Positions 40,341 through 49,495 of a DNA stretch of 64,000 nucleotides are shown here, piece after piece. Numbering within the stretch: position 1 is the stretch's first letter; the number at the start of each line of letters is the position of its first letter. This DNA is from Pseudarthrobacter defluvii (GTDB lineage Bacteria > Actinomycetota > Actinomycetes > Actinomycetales > Micrococcaceae). The DNA is taken from NCBI RefSeq assembly GCF_030816725.1, contig NZ_JAUSYG010000001.1, positions 1,550,001-1,614,000 on the forward strand. The letters run 5' to 3'. A program made the translations under genes and the position numbers. The notes under the pieces are model-generated. The model saw nothing but the letters and a program-made list of their open reading frames with translations. It was not told the DNA's origin and did not search any database.

Positions 40341-40548
40341 TTCCTAACTCTCCGCCGGACGACGCTGCCCGGCGGTGTGGACCGTGGTTGGTAAGGCGTT
40401 CCCGTTTCCTTGTGGGTGCCCGAAAAACGGGGCGGGAGTCTTGTTACTGATGGGTAACTTACTCGAGGGTAACCACACGCCGGGAAGGTGGGCAAGGGTT
40501 TGGCGCGATTGCCCTGGCTGGCTCCCGGTTGCGCGATGACGCGTCGAT

Positions 40549-40577
40549 TTGTGCGAGCCGAAAGTCTCAGGTAAAGT
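40549..40577 (+). promoter_or_regulatory. tRNA-Gln promoter
   Basis: TTGTGC (40549-40554) and TAAAGT (40572-40577) are 17 bases apart; transcription should start near 40584, 58 bases before the tRNA. The rest of the gap 40341-40641 shows nothing else I can support. Confidence 0.6.
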
Positions 40578-40641
40578 AATTTCTCGTGCTGAGGCGCACG
40601 GAGCAGGGAAAACGCCCTGAAAACCGGCCCGAAAGTACCAT

Positions 40642-40713
40642 TGGGATATGGTGTAATTGGCAACACTACGGTTTCTGGTACCGTCATTCTAGGTTCGAGT
40701 CCTGGTATCCCAG
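40642..40713 (+). tRNA. tRNA-Gln (anticodon CUG)
   Basis: Acceptor TGGGATA/TATCCCA, anticodon stem ACGGT/ACCGT around TTCTGGT (anticodon CTG), T-loop GTTCGAGTC and discriminator G fit glutamine. CCA is not encoded. Length 72 bases. Confidence 0.95.
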
Positions 40714-40772
40714 CTCTGGTTTGAGGGCTGATTTCAGCCGCTAAACAGAAGGTTTCCACTCGGTTCGCCGAT

Positions 40773-40802
40773 TTGAAACCGAAGCAAAGTGTGTGAAATA
40801 CT
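40773..40802 (+). promoter_or_regulatory. Possible separate tRNA-Glu promoter
   Basis: TTGAAA (40773-40778) and AATACT (40797-40802) are 18 bases apart, 40 bases before tRNA-Glu. The two tRNAs could also be read from the tRNA-Gln promoter. Confidence 0.45.
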
Positions 40803-40841
40803 CACTGAGCTTGAGCAGCGGAAACGCTGCCGGAAGTACAC

Positions 40842-40917
40842 GGCCCCATCGTATAGCGGCCTAGTACGCCGCCCTCTCACGGCGGTAACGCGGGTTCGAA
40901 TCCCGCTGGGGTCACCA
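40842..40917 (+). tRNA. tRNA-Glu (anticodon CUC)
   Basis: Acceptor GGCCCCA/TGGGGTC (one G-U pair), anticodon stem CCGCC/GGCGG around CTCTCAC (anticodon CTC), T-loop GTTCGAATC, discriminator A, and encoded CCA at 40915-40917. Confidence 0.96.
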
Positions 40918-40921
40918 TTGG

Positions 40922-40955
40922 AAATGGTCCCGGACATCAGTCCGGGGCCATTTTT
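40922..40955 (+). terminator. tRNA-Glu terminator
   Basis: Fourteen-base arms (40922-40935, 40940-40953) pair with one wobble and a 4-base loop, ending in TTTTT (40951-40955). The following 150 bases to 41107 hold nothing else that I recognise. Confidence 0.85.
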
Positions 40956-41107
40956 GTTTCTGCCGAAGCTCGTAAAGGAATCTCCCCTCCACGTGGACAA
41001 GACCCCTCGTCGTTTCGCGGGGAGTTGTCCTTTAGCCGGGGAGTGTCCTGCTGGAGACGACGCGCCGCGCCAGCGTTCCGGGGCAGCTCAACTGGCATGA
41101 TGTTGCT

Positions 41108-42874
41108 GTGACCTCCCACAACGAGCACGGCCAGGCCTCCCAGCCGCCGCAGAGTACTTCGGCGATCGCGCTGCTTGAGGACATCCGTGCCGGCCTGGAC
41201 GACCTTCCGCTGCCACTGGCCCTTCCGGGCGCGGACCTGGCCCGGCGGGAAACGTCAGCGGCACGGGCTCAGCTGGATGACTACATCCTTCCTCGGTACC
41301 GCAGCCTGGACGCCCCGCTGCTTGCCGTCGTCGGCGGTTCCACGGGTGCCGGAAAGTCCACCCTGGTGAATGGCCTCGTGGGACACCCTGTCACCCGTGC
41401 AGGCGCCATCCGCCCCACCACCCGCCAGCCCATCCTGTTGCACAACCCCGCCGAGGCAACGTGGTTCGAAGGCCAGCGCGTCCTGCCGGGGCTGGGCCGG
41501 ATCCGCGGGACCCTGGCGGCGGGGCCCGGGCGCACGGACCAAACCGGCGCGCCCGGCGCCTCCGTGGACTCGCTGGTACTGCTCGCCGACCCGGCGGTGC
41601 CTGCAGGTATCGCCCTCCTTGACGCACCCGACGTCGACTCCATCTCGGACCAGAACCGCATGCTTGCCGGGCAGCTGCTCGCGGCCGCCGACCTCTGGGT
41701 GTTTGTCACCACGGCCAGCCGGTACGCCGACGCGGTCCCGTGGAAGCTCCTCCTGGACGCCGCCACCCGGGACATCACCGTGGCAGTGGTGCTGGACCGG
41801 GTGCCGGAGGGCGCTGAGGCCGAGGTGAGCCAGGACCTCCGCGGACTCCTCGACCGCGAAGGACTCTCCGGAAGCCGCCTCTTCATCATCCCGGAAACCG
41901 TCCTGGATCCGGGCGGCATGCTGCCCGCGGGAACCGTGGACGAGCTGCGGGAGTGGCTCTCATCGCTGGCGGCTGACGCTGCAGGCCGGGCCGACGTCGC
42001 TCGCCGGACCCTGAACGGGACGGTCCGGGCCCTGGCCCAGCGCATCGAGGGCATTGCTGAGGCTGTCCGTGAACAGGAACGGGCAGCTGCACGCCTTGAA
42101 GCTGACGCAGTGGCGGCATATGGCGATGCGGCCACCCGGATCCTCGAGGCAACGAGGGACGGAGCGCTCCTGCGGGGCGAGGTGCTGGCACGCTGGCAGG
42201 ATTTTGTGGGCACCGGGGAGTTCTTCCGGACCCTCGAACAGAACGTGGGCCGGTTCAGGGACCGCGTGGGCGCCTTCTTCCGCGGTGAACCGGCCCCCGC
42301 GGTCCGGGTTGAGGCGGCCATTGAGACCGGACTTCAGGCCGTGATCGTGGACGAAGCAGCCAATGCCGCGGAGGACACCGACCAGCGGTGGCGGTCGGAT
42401 CCCGCAGGCCGTCAGCTGCTGGGCGGGGACGATTTGTCCGGCACCTCGCCAGGCTTCCCCGAACGGGCGGCGGCCGAGATCCGGGCCTGGCAGGAAGCAT
42501 TGATGGAACTGATCCGCACGGAAGGGCAGGGCAAGCGCACCCAGGCCCGGTGGTTGTCCTTCGGCATTAACGGGCTCGGTGCCGCACTGATGATCGTGGT
42601 TTTCTCGATGACGGCCGGACTAACCGGTCTGGAAATCGGCGTGGCCGGGGGCACCGCGGTGGTGGGCCAGCGCCTGCTGGAGGCGGTGTTCGGCGAGGAC
42701 GCGGTGCGCCGCATGGCAGACAAAGCCCGGGAAGACCTTGCGGTGCGCTGCCGGCAACTGCTGGCGGACGAACCGCAGAAGTTCCTGCAGCGCCTGCCGA
42801 AGGAAAACCCGGACCTCGCGCAGCGGCTTGCTGCGCAGGCTGCGAATCTGTCCCGCTTGGCGGAGCGGCCGTGA
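41108..42874 (+). CDS. Dynamin-like GTPase, first of a pair
   Basis: The 588-residue protein has P-loop VVGGSTGAGKSTLVNGL (about 75-90), a G2-like PTTRQPILL (103-111), G3 DAPDVDS (172-178), a long helical middle, a membrane hairpin near 484-522 and an amphipathic C-terminal helix region. The G4 position reads VVLDRVPEG (about 228), not N/TKxD, so guanine specificity may be altered. Family proteins remodel or protect membranes (Streptomyces DynA/DynB, mycobacterial IniA/IniC), usually as pairs. The GTG start is used; the second GTPase overlaps its end. Confidence 0.85.
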   Translation: MTSHNEHGQASQPPQSTSAIALLEDIRAGLDDLPLPLALPGADLARRETSAARAQLDDYILPRYRSLDAPLLAVVGGSTGAGKSTLVNGLVGHPVTRAGAIRPTTRQPILLHNPAEATWFEGQRVLPGLGRIRGTLAAGPGRTDQTGAPGASVDSLVLLADPAVPAGIALLDAPDVDSISDQNRMLAGQLLAAADLWVFVTTASRYADAVPWKLLLDAATRDITVAVVLDRVPEGAEAEVSQDLRGLLDREGLSGSRLFIIPETVLDPGGMLPAGTVDELREWLSSLAADAAGRADVARRTLNGTVRALAQRIEGIAEAVREQERAAARLEADAVAAYGDAATRILEATRDGALLRGEVLARWQDFVGTGEFFRTLEQNVGRFRDRVGAFFRGEPAPAVRVEAAIETGLQAVIVDEAANAAEDTDQRWRSDPAGRQLLGGDDLSGTSPGFPERAAAEIRAWQEALMELIRTEGQGKRTQARWLSFGINGLGAALMIVVFSMTAGLTGLEIGVAGGTAVVGQRLLEAVFGEDAVRRMADKAREDLAVRCRQLLADEPQKFLQRLPKENPDLAQRLAAQAANLSRLAERP

Positions 42875-44487
42875 GCCGGCACAGCGGGGGGCGCACGTCC
42901 TCACGGTTGGACAGCAGGCTCCAGGCGCTTGAGGACGCCCGGGAACTGGGGGAGGGGGTGCTCCCGGACGAGGTGCTGCAGGAAGCATTCGACGTCCTCG
43001 AACGGGCGAGTTCCCGCCGGTCGTTGTCCGCCGGGCACACCGTGGTGGGCTTCTTCGGTGCAACAGGAAGCGGAAAATCCTCCCTTTTCAACGCCGTCAG
43101 CGGCGCGGAAATTGCGACGGCGGCTGCCCGCCGTCCAACCACCTCGGAACCGCTGGCAGGGGTCTGGGGAGCAGCGGGCAGCGAAGCGCTCCTTGACTGG
43201 CTGGAGGTGGGAAACCGGCACCACGCCTCGCCGGTGGACGGCTTCGCCGGCGAAGAGACCGGGCTGATCCTGCTGGATCTGCCTGATTTCGACTCCACCC
43301 GGGCGGCCAACCGCGAGATCGTGCAGCGCATGGTGGGCATGGTTGACGTCCTGGTCTGGGTGCTCGACCCGCAGAAGTATGCCGATGACGCCGTCCACAA
43401 CGGATTCCTGGCGCCACTGGCGTCCCATGGGGCCGTCACACTTGTGGTCCTGAACCAGGTGGACCGGCTGCCGGTGCATGACGTGCAGCCGGTGCTCGAC
43501 TCGCTGCACGCGATCCTTGCAGGGGAAGGGCTGGGACAGGTGCGCGTACTCGCCTCATCGGCAGTGACCGGAGCGGGAATCGCGGAAGTGCGTGCGGCGA
43601 TCCGGAAAGTGGCTGTCCAGCGCCAGGCCCAGTCCCGGCGGCTGGAGGCCGATGTGACAAAAGCCGCGGATGTCCTGCGGCACGCTTCCGGCGAGGGGGA
43701 TGCTTCAGGGGTGCGCTCTGCAGCAAAGTCGCGGCTTGCCGAGGAGTTGGCGGTGGCAGCCAACGTCCCCGCCGTGGTGCGCGCAGTGGGCCAATCGTAC
43801 CGGCTGGAGTCGGTCCGCAGGACGGGTTGGCCCGCAACACGCTGGCTCTCCCGCTTCCGGCCGGACCCGTTGCGCCGGCTCAACCTGCGAAGGGATGCTC
43901 CTGCCGCCGTGAACAGAACCTCGCTGCCGGCCGCCGGCGCCCCGGAACGGGCCAGGACGGACGCGGCGGTCAGGGAATTCGCCGATTCCGCCGGTGCGGG
44001 AGCCCCTGGGCCCTGGCGGGCCGCGATCCGGGGGACCGCCAGGGCCGGACGGGACCGGCTGCCCGATGCCCTGGACCAGGCCATCGCAGGAACCGACCTT
44101 GGAGCCAACCGGAAAGCCTGGTGGTGGGGGGTGTTCAACGTCATCCAGTGGCTGGCGCTGCTCACTGTCCTGGGCGGCCTGGGCTGGCTTGGGGTGCTGG
44201 CAGGGCTGGGCTACCTGCAGTTGCCGGTGCCGGAGGCGCCGCGGGTGGAGGGGTGGCCCGTGCCCACCCTGATGATCGCGTTCGGGGTGGTGCTGGGGAT
44301 CTTCCTGGCCATCACCGGCCATTTTATTGCCGCAGGTGCTGCCCGCGCCAGGGCTGCGAAGGCACGACGCCGGCTCAACAGTGCCGTTGCAGGTGCGGCG
44401 CAGGAGCTGGTGGTGGCACCGGTGGAGGGGGAGATTGCCCGGCTGGCGGCCTTCAACAAGGCGCTGAAGAAAGCCGCGCAGGCCTAG
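42871..44487 (+). CDS. Dynamin-like GTPase, second of a pair
   Basis: The 538-residue product has P-loop FGATGSGKSSLFN (62-74), G3 DLPDFDS (136-142), a canonical G4 NQVD (195-198) and a G5-like ASSAVTG. A helical region follows, then two TM segments near 419-449 and 464-488 and a C-terminal helical tail (AQELVVAPVEGEIARLAAF). Its GTG start overlaps the stop of the first GTPase by four bases (GTGA), so the two are made together, probably as a membrane heteromer. No other partner gene is linked. Confidence 0.85.
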   Translation: MSRHSGGRTSSRLDSRLQALEDARELGEGVLPDEVLQEAFDVLERASSRRSLSAGHTVVGFFGATGSGKSSLFNAVSGAEIATAAARRPTTSEPLAGVWGAAGSEALLDWLEVGNRHHASPVDGFAGEETGLILLDLPDFDSTRAANREIVQRMVGMVDVLVWVLDPQKYADDAVHNGFLAPLASHGAVTLVVLNQVDRLPVHDVQPVLDSLHAILAGEGLGQVRVLASSAVTGAGIAEVRAAIRKVAVQRQAQSRRLEADVTKAADVLRHASGEGDASGVRSAAKSRLAEELAVAANVPAVVRAVGQSYRLESVRRTGWPATRWLSRFRPDPLRRLNLRRDAPAAVNRTSLPAAGAPERARTDAAVREFADSAGAGAPGPWRAAIRGTARAGRDRLPDALDQAIAGTDLGANRKAWWWGVFNVIQWLALLTVLGGLGWLGVLAGLGYLQLPVPEAPRVEGWPVPTLMIAFGVVLGIFLAITGHFIAAGAARARAAKARRRLNSAVAGAAQELVVAPVEGEIARLAAFNKALKKAAQA

Positions 44488-45051
44488 GAATCTGTCGCGT
44501 GGCCTGTCGCCCCGGCCGGCGGCGGCCGCAGTGTCACGGACCTTGATGAAGGTGCGCAGGTTGCGGGTGGTGGTGGCGGCCTTGAACTTCGGCTTGGCAC
44601 TGACCTTGCTGAAGGGACTGTCCAGGGTTCCGCCGACGGGGGCAAACCAGGCAAGGGCTTCCGGCCCCAGACGCTGCTGGTCATGGTTCTCCAGGGCGGA
44701 TCCGGCGGCTTCCAGCTCATCCAGGACGCCGGTGTCCGATGAAATGGTGATGTAGGTGTGGGTGGTCTTGTCATCCTCGGGATAGGGGCAGGTTTCCACC
44801 AGCTCGGCCACCCTCCCGGCGTCCAGGACCACCACCCACGCCTCGTAGCCAAATGCCGCACGCAGGCACTGTTCGCATTCCTGCTTGACGGCGGCGGCGT
44901 CCAGCGTGCTGGAGAGCACTACGTTGCCGCTGGCCAGCAGGGTTGTAGCGTCCGGGAACCCGCAGTTCTTCAGAGCATCCCGTAGATCCGCCATTTTGAT
45001 GTTGATTCCGCCCACGTTGATGCCGCGGAGGAACACTGCATAGCTGCCCAT
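44484..45051 (-). CDS. DUF1697 family protein, 3' end possibly frameshifted
   Basis: The N-terminal 180 residues read SYAVFLRGINVGGINIKMADLRDAL, TLLASGNVVLSS and FKAATTTRNLRTFIKVRD, which is DUF1697. The frame as written does not stop after this but runs antisense through the GTPase gene to 43705 (about 448 residues). In the neighbouring frame a stop at 44484 would overlap the convergent GTPase stop by three bases, a more natural end; a one-base slip in the GC-rich run near 44509-44530 would join them. ATG 45051 is chosen because TAGGCT lies 6 bases upstream (leaderless pattern). Function is unknown. Confidence 0.6.
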
Positions 45052-45112
45052 GGCCACAGCCTAGCGGCGGGAGCGGCCGGGGGAGCGGAAGCTGCTGGTC
45101 GTTGTTCCTGCC

Positions 45113-45832
45113 TCAGTCGTTGTTCTTACGCAGTGCCTCGGTCAGGACCCGTCCCGCGTTGCATACCACTTCCGCGTGCAGGCGTCCGGGCTGGCGGGTC
45201 AGCCGTTCGATGGGGCCGGAAATGGAGACGGCGGCGATCACCCGGCCGGAGGGACCCCGCACCGGTGCCGAGACGGAGGCGACCCCCGGCTCACGCTCGC
45301 CGAGGCTCTGTCCCCAGCCCCGCCGTCGTACTCCTGCCAGCACGGTGGGGGTGAAGCGGGCCGACTGCAGGCCCTCGAGGAGCCGGTCGTGGTCTTCCCA
45401 GGCGAGCAGGACCTGGGCGGCGGAGCCGGCTTTCATGGACAATTGGGTGCCGACCGGGATGGTGTCGCGCAGGCCGATGGGGCGCTCGGCGGAGGCAACG
45501 CAGACGCGCCAGTCGCCCTGCCGCCGGAAGATCTGGGCGCTCTCGCCCGTGGCGTCGCGCAGCTGCATCAGCACGGGCCCTGCGGAAGCGATGAGGCGGT
45601 CCTCGCCGGCGGCCGACGCGAGCTCGACGAGCCGGCTGCCCAGGACGAAGCGGCCCTGGATGTCGCGGCTGACCAGGCGGTGGTGGACCAGCGCCAAAGC
45701 GAGGCGGTGGACGGTGGGCCGCGCCAGGCCGGTGGCGGCTACCAGCTGCGCCAGGGTGGTGGGTCCTGCCTCCAGGGCATCGAGCACCTGGGCCGCTTTA
45801 TCAATGACGCCGACGCCACTAGAATTGTCCAT
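45113..45832 (-). CDS. IclR family regulator, LtbR/NdgR-like
   Basis: The 239-residue protein has an N-terminal winged helix (LAQLVAATGLARPTVHRLALALV, about 27-49) and a C-terminal effector domain with GSRLVELA, IPVGTQLSMKAGSAAQVLLA and SVSAPVRGPSGRVIAAVSISGP. It is divergent from leuC. This is the position of C. glutamicum LtbR and Streptomyces NdgR/AreB, which control leuCD, so I infer the same role; the precise symbol is not assigned. ATG 45830-45832 (complement) is chosen; the longer frame runs over the leuC promoter. Confidence 0.9.
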   Translation of the reverse strand: MDNSSGVGVIDKAAQVLDALEAGPTTLAQLVAATGLARPTVHRLALALVHHRLVSRDIQGRFVLGSRLVELASAAGEDRLIASAGPVLMQLRDATGESAQIFRRQGDWRVCVASAERPIGLRDTIPVGTQLSMKAGSAAQVLLAWEDHDRLLEGLQSARFTPTVLAGVRRRGWGQSLGEREPGVASVSAPVRGPSGRVIAAVSISGPIERLTRQPGRLHAEVVCNAGRVLTEALRKNND

Positions 45833-45847
45833 GTAATGATATTGCCG

Positions 45848-45862
45848 TCTCATTATCTGAGA
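45848..45862. promoter_or_regulatory. Probable IclR operator between the regulator and leuC
   Basis: TCTCA-TTATC-TGAGA is a perfect 5-bp inverted repeat with a 5-base spacer, placed midway in the 113-base divergent gap. On the minus strand it overlaps a GATAAT -10-like box of the regulator, which suits autoregulation as well as leuCD control. Binding is inferred. Confidence 0.55.
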
Positions 45863-45945
45863 TGCAAATCTTTCGGGTGGCGCAGTACTGAGCGCTCCTG
45901 ATTCAGTTGGACTAATCAGCCAAACAGCAGTGAAGGGAGATGGCC

Positions 45946-47400
45946 ATGGCAAAGACATTGGCCGAGAAAGTCTGGGACGCACACGTGGTGCGCAAAGGTG
46001 ACGGCGATGGTGCCAACGCCCAGCCCGACCTTCTGTTCATCGACCTCCACCTGGTCCATGAAGTCACGTCCCCGCAGGCGTTTGAAGGCCTGCGGCTGGC
46101 CGGCCGCAAGCTGCGCCGCCCGGACCTGACCATTGCCACCGAGGACCACAACACTCCCACCCTGGACATCGACAAGCCCATTGCCGATCTCACCAGCCGG
46201 ACCCAGATCCAGACCCTGCGGAACAACTGTGCCGAATTCGGCGTCCGGCTGCACAGCCTGGGCGACGCCGAGCAGGGCATTGTCCACGTGGTGGGTCCCC
46301 AGCTGGGCCTCACCCAGCCCGGCATGACGGTGGTCTGCGGCGACTCGCACACTTCAACCCACGGCGCCTTCGGGGCCCTGGCCATGGGCATCGGCACCTC
46401 CGAGGTGGAGCACGTCATGGCCACCCAGACCCTGTCGCTGAAGCCGTTCAAGACGATGGCCATCAACGTCGAGGGCACGCTGCGCCCCGGTGTCACCGCC
46501 AAGGACATTATCCTCGCTGTGATCGCCAAGATCGGCACCGGCGGCGGGCAGGGCTACGTGCTGGAGTACCGCGGCTCCGCCATCCGGGCCCTGTCCATGG
46601 AAGCCCGCATGACCATCTGCAACATGTCCATTGAAGCCGGTGCCCGCGCCGGCATGGTGGCTCCGGACGAAACCACGTACGCCTATATGTTGGGCCGCCC
46701 GCATGCGCCTGAAGGCGCAGACTGGGACGCCGCCGTCGAGTACTGGAACACGCTGAAGACCGACGACGACGCTGTCTTCGACGTCGAGGTGGACCTGGAT
46801 GCCGACACGCTGGAGCCGTTCGTCACCTGGGGCACCAACCCCGGCCAGGGCGTGTCCCTGTCCCAGTCCGTGCCGAACCCGGCAGACTTCGGTGACGAGA
46901 ACGCCAAGGCGGCCGCCGAACGTGCCCTGCAGTACATGGGCCTGGAGGCCGGCACGCCGATGAAGGACATCCGTGTGGACACGGTCTTCCTGGGCTCCTG
47001 CACCAACTCCCGCATCGAGGACCTGCGCGCCGCCGCGGACATCATCCGAGGCCGCGAGAAGGACCCGAAGGTCCGGATGCTTGTGGTGCCCGGCTCGGCC
47101 CGCGTCCGGCTCGAAGCCGAAGCCGAAGGACTGGACCGCGTGTTCAAGGACTTCGGCGCGGAATGGCGGTTCGCCGGCTGCTCCATGTGTCTGGGCATGA
47201 ACCCGGACCAGCTTGAACCGGGGGAGCGGTGCGCCTCCACGTCCAACCGCAACTTCGAAGGACGCCAGGGCAAGGGCGGCCGCACCCACCTGGTTTCCCC
47301 GGTGGTGGCCGCAGCCACGGCTGTGCGCGGCACGCTCAGCTCGCCGTCGGACCTCGAACCGGCTCCCGAACCCGCCGCCATCCGCATCGACGCAGCCTAG
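45946..47400 (+). CDS. leuC: 3-isopropylmalate dehydratase, large subunit
   Basis: The 484-residue protein is an aconitase-family Fe-S enzyme: [62 protein letters not shown] (cluster Cys) and [13 protein letters not shown] (two more cluster Cys). With LeuD it isomerises isopropylmalate in leucine synthesis. Two in-frame ATGs occur at 45940 and 45946; the second is chosen because AAGGGAG then has normal spacing. Confidence 0.97.
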   Translation: MAKTLAEKVWDAHVVRKGDGDGANAQPDLLFIDLHLVHEVTSPQAFEGLRLAGRKLRRPDLTIATEDHNTPTLDIDKPIADLTSRTQIQTLRNNCAEFGVRLHSLGDAEQGIVHVVGPQLGLTQPGMTVVCGDSHTSTHGAFGALAMGIGTSEVEHVMATQTLSLKPFKTMAINVEGTLRPGVTAKDIILAVIAKIGTGGGQGYVLEYRGSAIRALSMEARMTICNMSIEAGARAGMVAPDETTYAYMLGRPHAPEGADWDAAVEYWNTLKTDDDAVFDVEVDLDADTLEPFVTWGTNPGQGVSLSQSVPNPADFGDENAKAAAERALQYMGLEAGTPMKDIRVDTVFLGSCTNSRIEDLRAAADIIRGREKDPKVRMLVVPGSARVRLEAEAEGLDRVFKDFGAEWRFAGCSMCLGMNPDQLEPGERCASTSNRNFEGRQGKGGRTHLVSPVVAAATAVRGTLSSPSDLEPAPEPAAIRIDAA

Positions 47401-47409
47401 GACAACACC

Positions 47410-48012
47410 ATGGAAAAGTTCACCAAGCACACCGGCATCGGCGTCCCGCTGCGCCAGAGCAACGTCGACACCGATCAAATCATCCCTGCGGTGTACCTCA
47501 AGCGCATCACCCGGACAGGCTTCGAGGACGCCCTGTTCTCCGCCTGGCGCAAGGACCCCTCCTTCATCCTCAACCAGGAGCCGTACAGCACGGGTTCGGT
47601 GCTGGTGGCCGGCCCCGACTTTGGTACCGGATCCTCCCGCGAACACGCCGTCTGGGCGCTGAAGGACTACGGCTTCAAGGCCGTCCTGTCCTCCCGGTTC
47701 GCCGATATCTTCCGCGGCAACTCCGGCAAGCAGGGGCTCCTGGCCGCGCAGGTGGCACAGGACGATATCGAGCTCATCTGGAAGGAACTCGAAAACGCGC
47801 CGGGAACCCAGGTCACCGTGGACCTCGAATCCAAGACCGTGGTGTGCGGCAACATCGTGGCCCCCTTCGAGATCGACGACTACACCCGCTGGCGCCTGCT
47901 GGAAGGCCTGGATGACATCGGGCTGACCCTCCAGCACGAGGCCGACATCACGGCCTACGAGGCGACCCGCCCCGCGTTCAAGCCCAAGACCCTGCCGGCA
48001 AAGCTTTCCTAG
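47410..48012 (+). CDS. leuD: 3-isopropylmalate dehydratase, small subunit
   Basis: The 200-residue protein has [65 protein letters not shown] and [15 protein letters not shown], the swivel domain of the enzyme. It begins 9 bases after leuC and is in the same operon. Confidence 0.97.
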   Translation: MEKFTKHTGIGVPLRQSNVDTDQIIPAVYLKRITRTGFEDALFSAWRKDPSFILNQEPYSTGSVLVAGPDFGTGSSREHAVWALKDYGFKAVLSSRFADIFRGNSGKQGLLAAQVAQDDIELIWKELENAPGTQVTVDLESKTVVCGNIVAPFEIDDYTRWRLLEGLDDIGLTLQHEADITAYEATRPAFKPKTLPAKLS

Positions 48013-48032
48013 CCGCTGCGCACCATCCCGGT

Positions 48033-48058
48033 GGGGCGCGGCGTGCCCGCCACGCCCC
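48033..48058 (+). terminator. Hairpin after leuD
   Basis: Eleven-base arms (48033-48043, 48048-48058) pair with one mismatch and a 4-base loop, 21 bases after the leuD stop. No T-run follows directly. Confidence 0.45.
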
Positions 48059-48100
48059 GCCGCCGGTGCCCCCTTATTTCGGTTCGGTAACGCGACCTCC

Positions 48101-48106
48101 TATGCT
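48101..48106 (+). promoter_or_regulatory. -10 box of murA operon
   Basis: TATGCT with a weak -35 (TTCGGT, 48078-48083) 17 bases upstream predicts a start near 48113 and a leader of about 48 bases carrying GAGGAAA before the ATG. Confidence 0.45.
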
Positions 48107-48160
48107 TGGTTGGAGCCTTTGCAAGGGTTTGGGGGCTAGTGATCGTGAGGAAACCGGTAT

Positions 48161-49486
48161 ATGAGTAGTGTTCTGACAATCCGCGGCGGTGTCCCGCTTA
48201 CAGGCCGCGTCAGCGTCCGTGGGGCAAAGAATCTTGTTCCAAAGGCAATGGTGGCGGCGTTGCTGGGCAACGAACCCTCGGTATTGCGGAACGTGCCGGA
48301 AATCAAGGACGTGGAGGTCGTTACCTCCCTGCTTCAGCTGCATGGCGTGACCGTGGAGAAAGACCCGGTTAACGGTGACCTCACCCTCGACCCCAAGGCT
48401 GCAAAGACGGCGTCCAGCACTGCCATCGACGCCCACGCGGGCGACTCCCGCATTCCCATCCTGCTGTGCGGGCCGTTGATCCATGCGATCGGCGAGGCCT
48501 TCATCCCGGACCTGGGCGGCTGCAAGATCGGCGACCGCCCCATCGATTACCACCTGGACGTCCTGCGCCAGTTCGGTGCCGTGGTGGAGAAACGCCCCGG
48601 CGGCATCCACATCTCCGCGCCCAAGGGGCTGCACGGCGCCAAGATCTCGCTGCCGTACCCGTCCGTCGGAGCCACGGAGCAGGTTCTGCTGAGCGCCACC
48701 CGCGCCGAGGGCATCACCGAGCTTTCCGGCGCCGCCACGGAACCGGAAATCATCGACCTCATCGCCGTGCTGCAGAAGATGGGCGCCATCATCAGCGTCC
48801 AGACGGACCGCACCATCCGCATCGAGGGCGTCCGCGACCTCGGCGGCTACAACCACCGCGCCCTCTCGGACCGCAACGAATCGGCCTCCTGGGCGTCGGC
48901 TGCGCTGGTGACCCGGGGCGACATCTTCGTCGAGGGTGCCTCACAGCGCGACATGATGACCTTCCTGAACACCTACCGCAAAGTGGGCGGCGGAATGGAC
49001 ATCGGCGAGGACGGCATCCGGTTCTACCACAAGGGCGGAAAGCTGAACCCGCTGGTCCTCGAAACCGACGTCCACCCCGGCTTCATGACCGACTGGCAGC
49101 AGCCGCTGGTGGTGGCGCTCACCCAGGCAGAGGGTGTCTCGATCGTCCACGAAACGGTGTACGAGAACCGCTTTGGCTTCACCGACGCCCTGATCCGCAT
49201 GGGAGCCAGCATCCAGGTCCACCGGGAGTGCCTGGGCAGCGTTCCGTGCCGGTTCGGCCAGCGCAACTTCCTGCACTCGGCCGTGATTTCCGGCCCCACG
49301 CAGCTCAAGGGAACCGACATCGACGTTCCGGACCTGCGCGGCGGTTTCAGCCACCTCATCGCCGCCCTGGCCGCCACCGGCACCTCCCGGGTCACCGGCA
49401 TCGACATCATCAACCGCGGCTACGAGCGGTTCACCGAGAAGCTTGCCGGCCTCGGTGCCGATTTCGACATCACCACCACGAAGTAG
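48161..49486 (+). CDS. murA: UDP-N-acetylglucosamine 1-carboxyvinyltransferase
   Basis: The 441-residue enolpyruvyl transferase has GAKNLVPKAMVAALL, the catalytic cysteine loop GGCKIGDRP (Cys121), GFMTDWQQPLVVALTQAEG and VHETVYENRF. It performs the first committed step of peptidoglycan synthesis. Presence of Cys rather than Asp in the loop predicts sensitivity to fosfomycin-type inactivation, as known for the family. It heads the murA-plsC-gpsA-ddl unit. Confidence 0.97.
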   Translation: MSSVLTIRGGVPLTGRVSVRGAKNLVPKAMVAALLGNEPSVLRNVPEIKDVEVVTSLLQLHGVTVEKDPVNGDLTLDPKAAKTASSTAIDAHAGDSRIPILLCGPLIHAIGEAFIPDLGGCKIGDRPIDYHLDVLRQFGAVVEKRPGGIHISAPKGLHGAKISLPYPSVGATEQVLLSATRAEGITELSGAATEPEIIDLIAVLQKMGAIISVQTDRTIRIEGVRDLGGYNHRALSDRNESASWASAALVTRGDIFVEGASQRDMMTFLNTYRKVGGGMDIGEDGIRFYHKGGKLNPLVLETDVHPGFMTDWQQPLVVALTQAEGVSIVHETVYENRFGFTDALIRMGASIQVHRECLGSVPCRFGQRNFLHSAVISGPTQLKGTDIDVPDLRGGFSHLIAALAATGTSRVTGIDIINRGYERFTEKLAGLGADFDITTTK

Positions 49487-49495
49487 AGCGGGACC

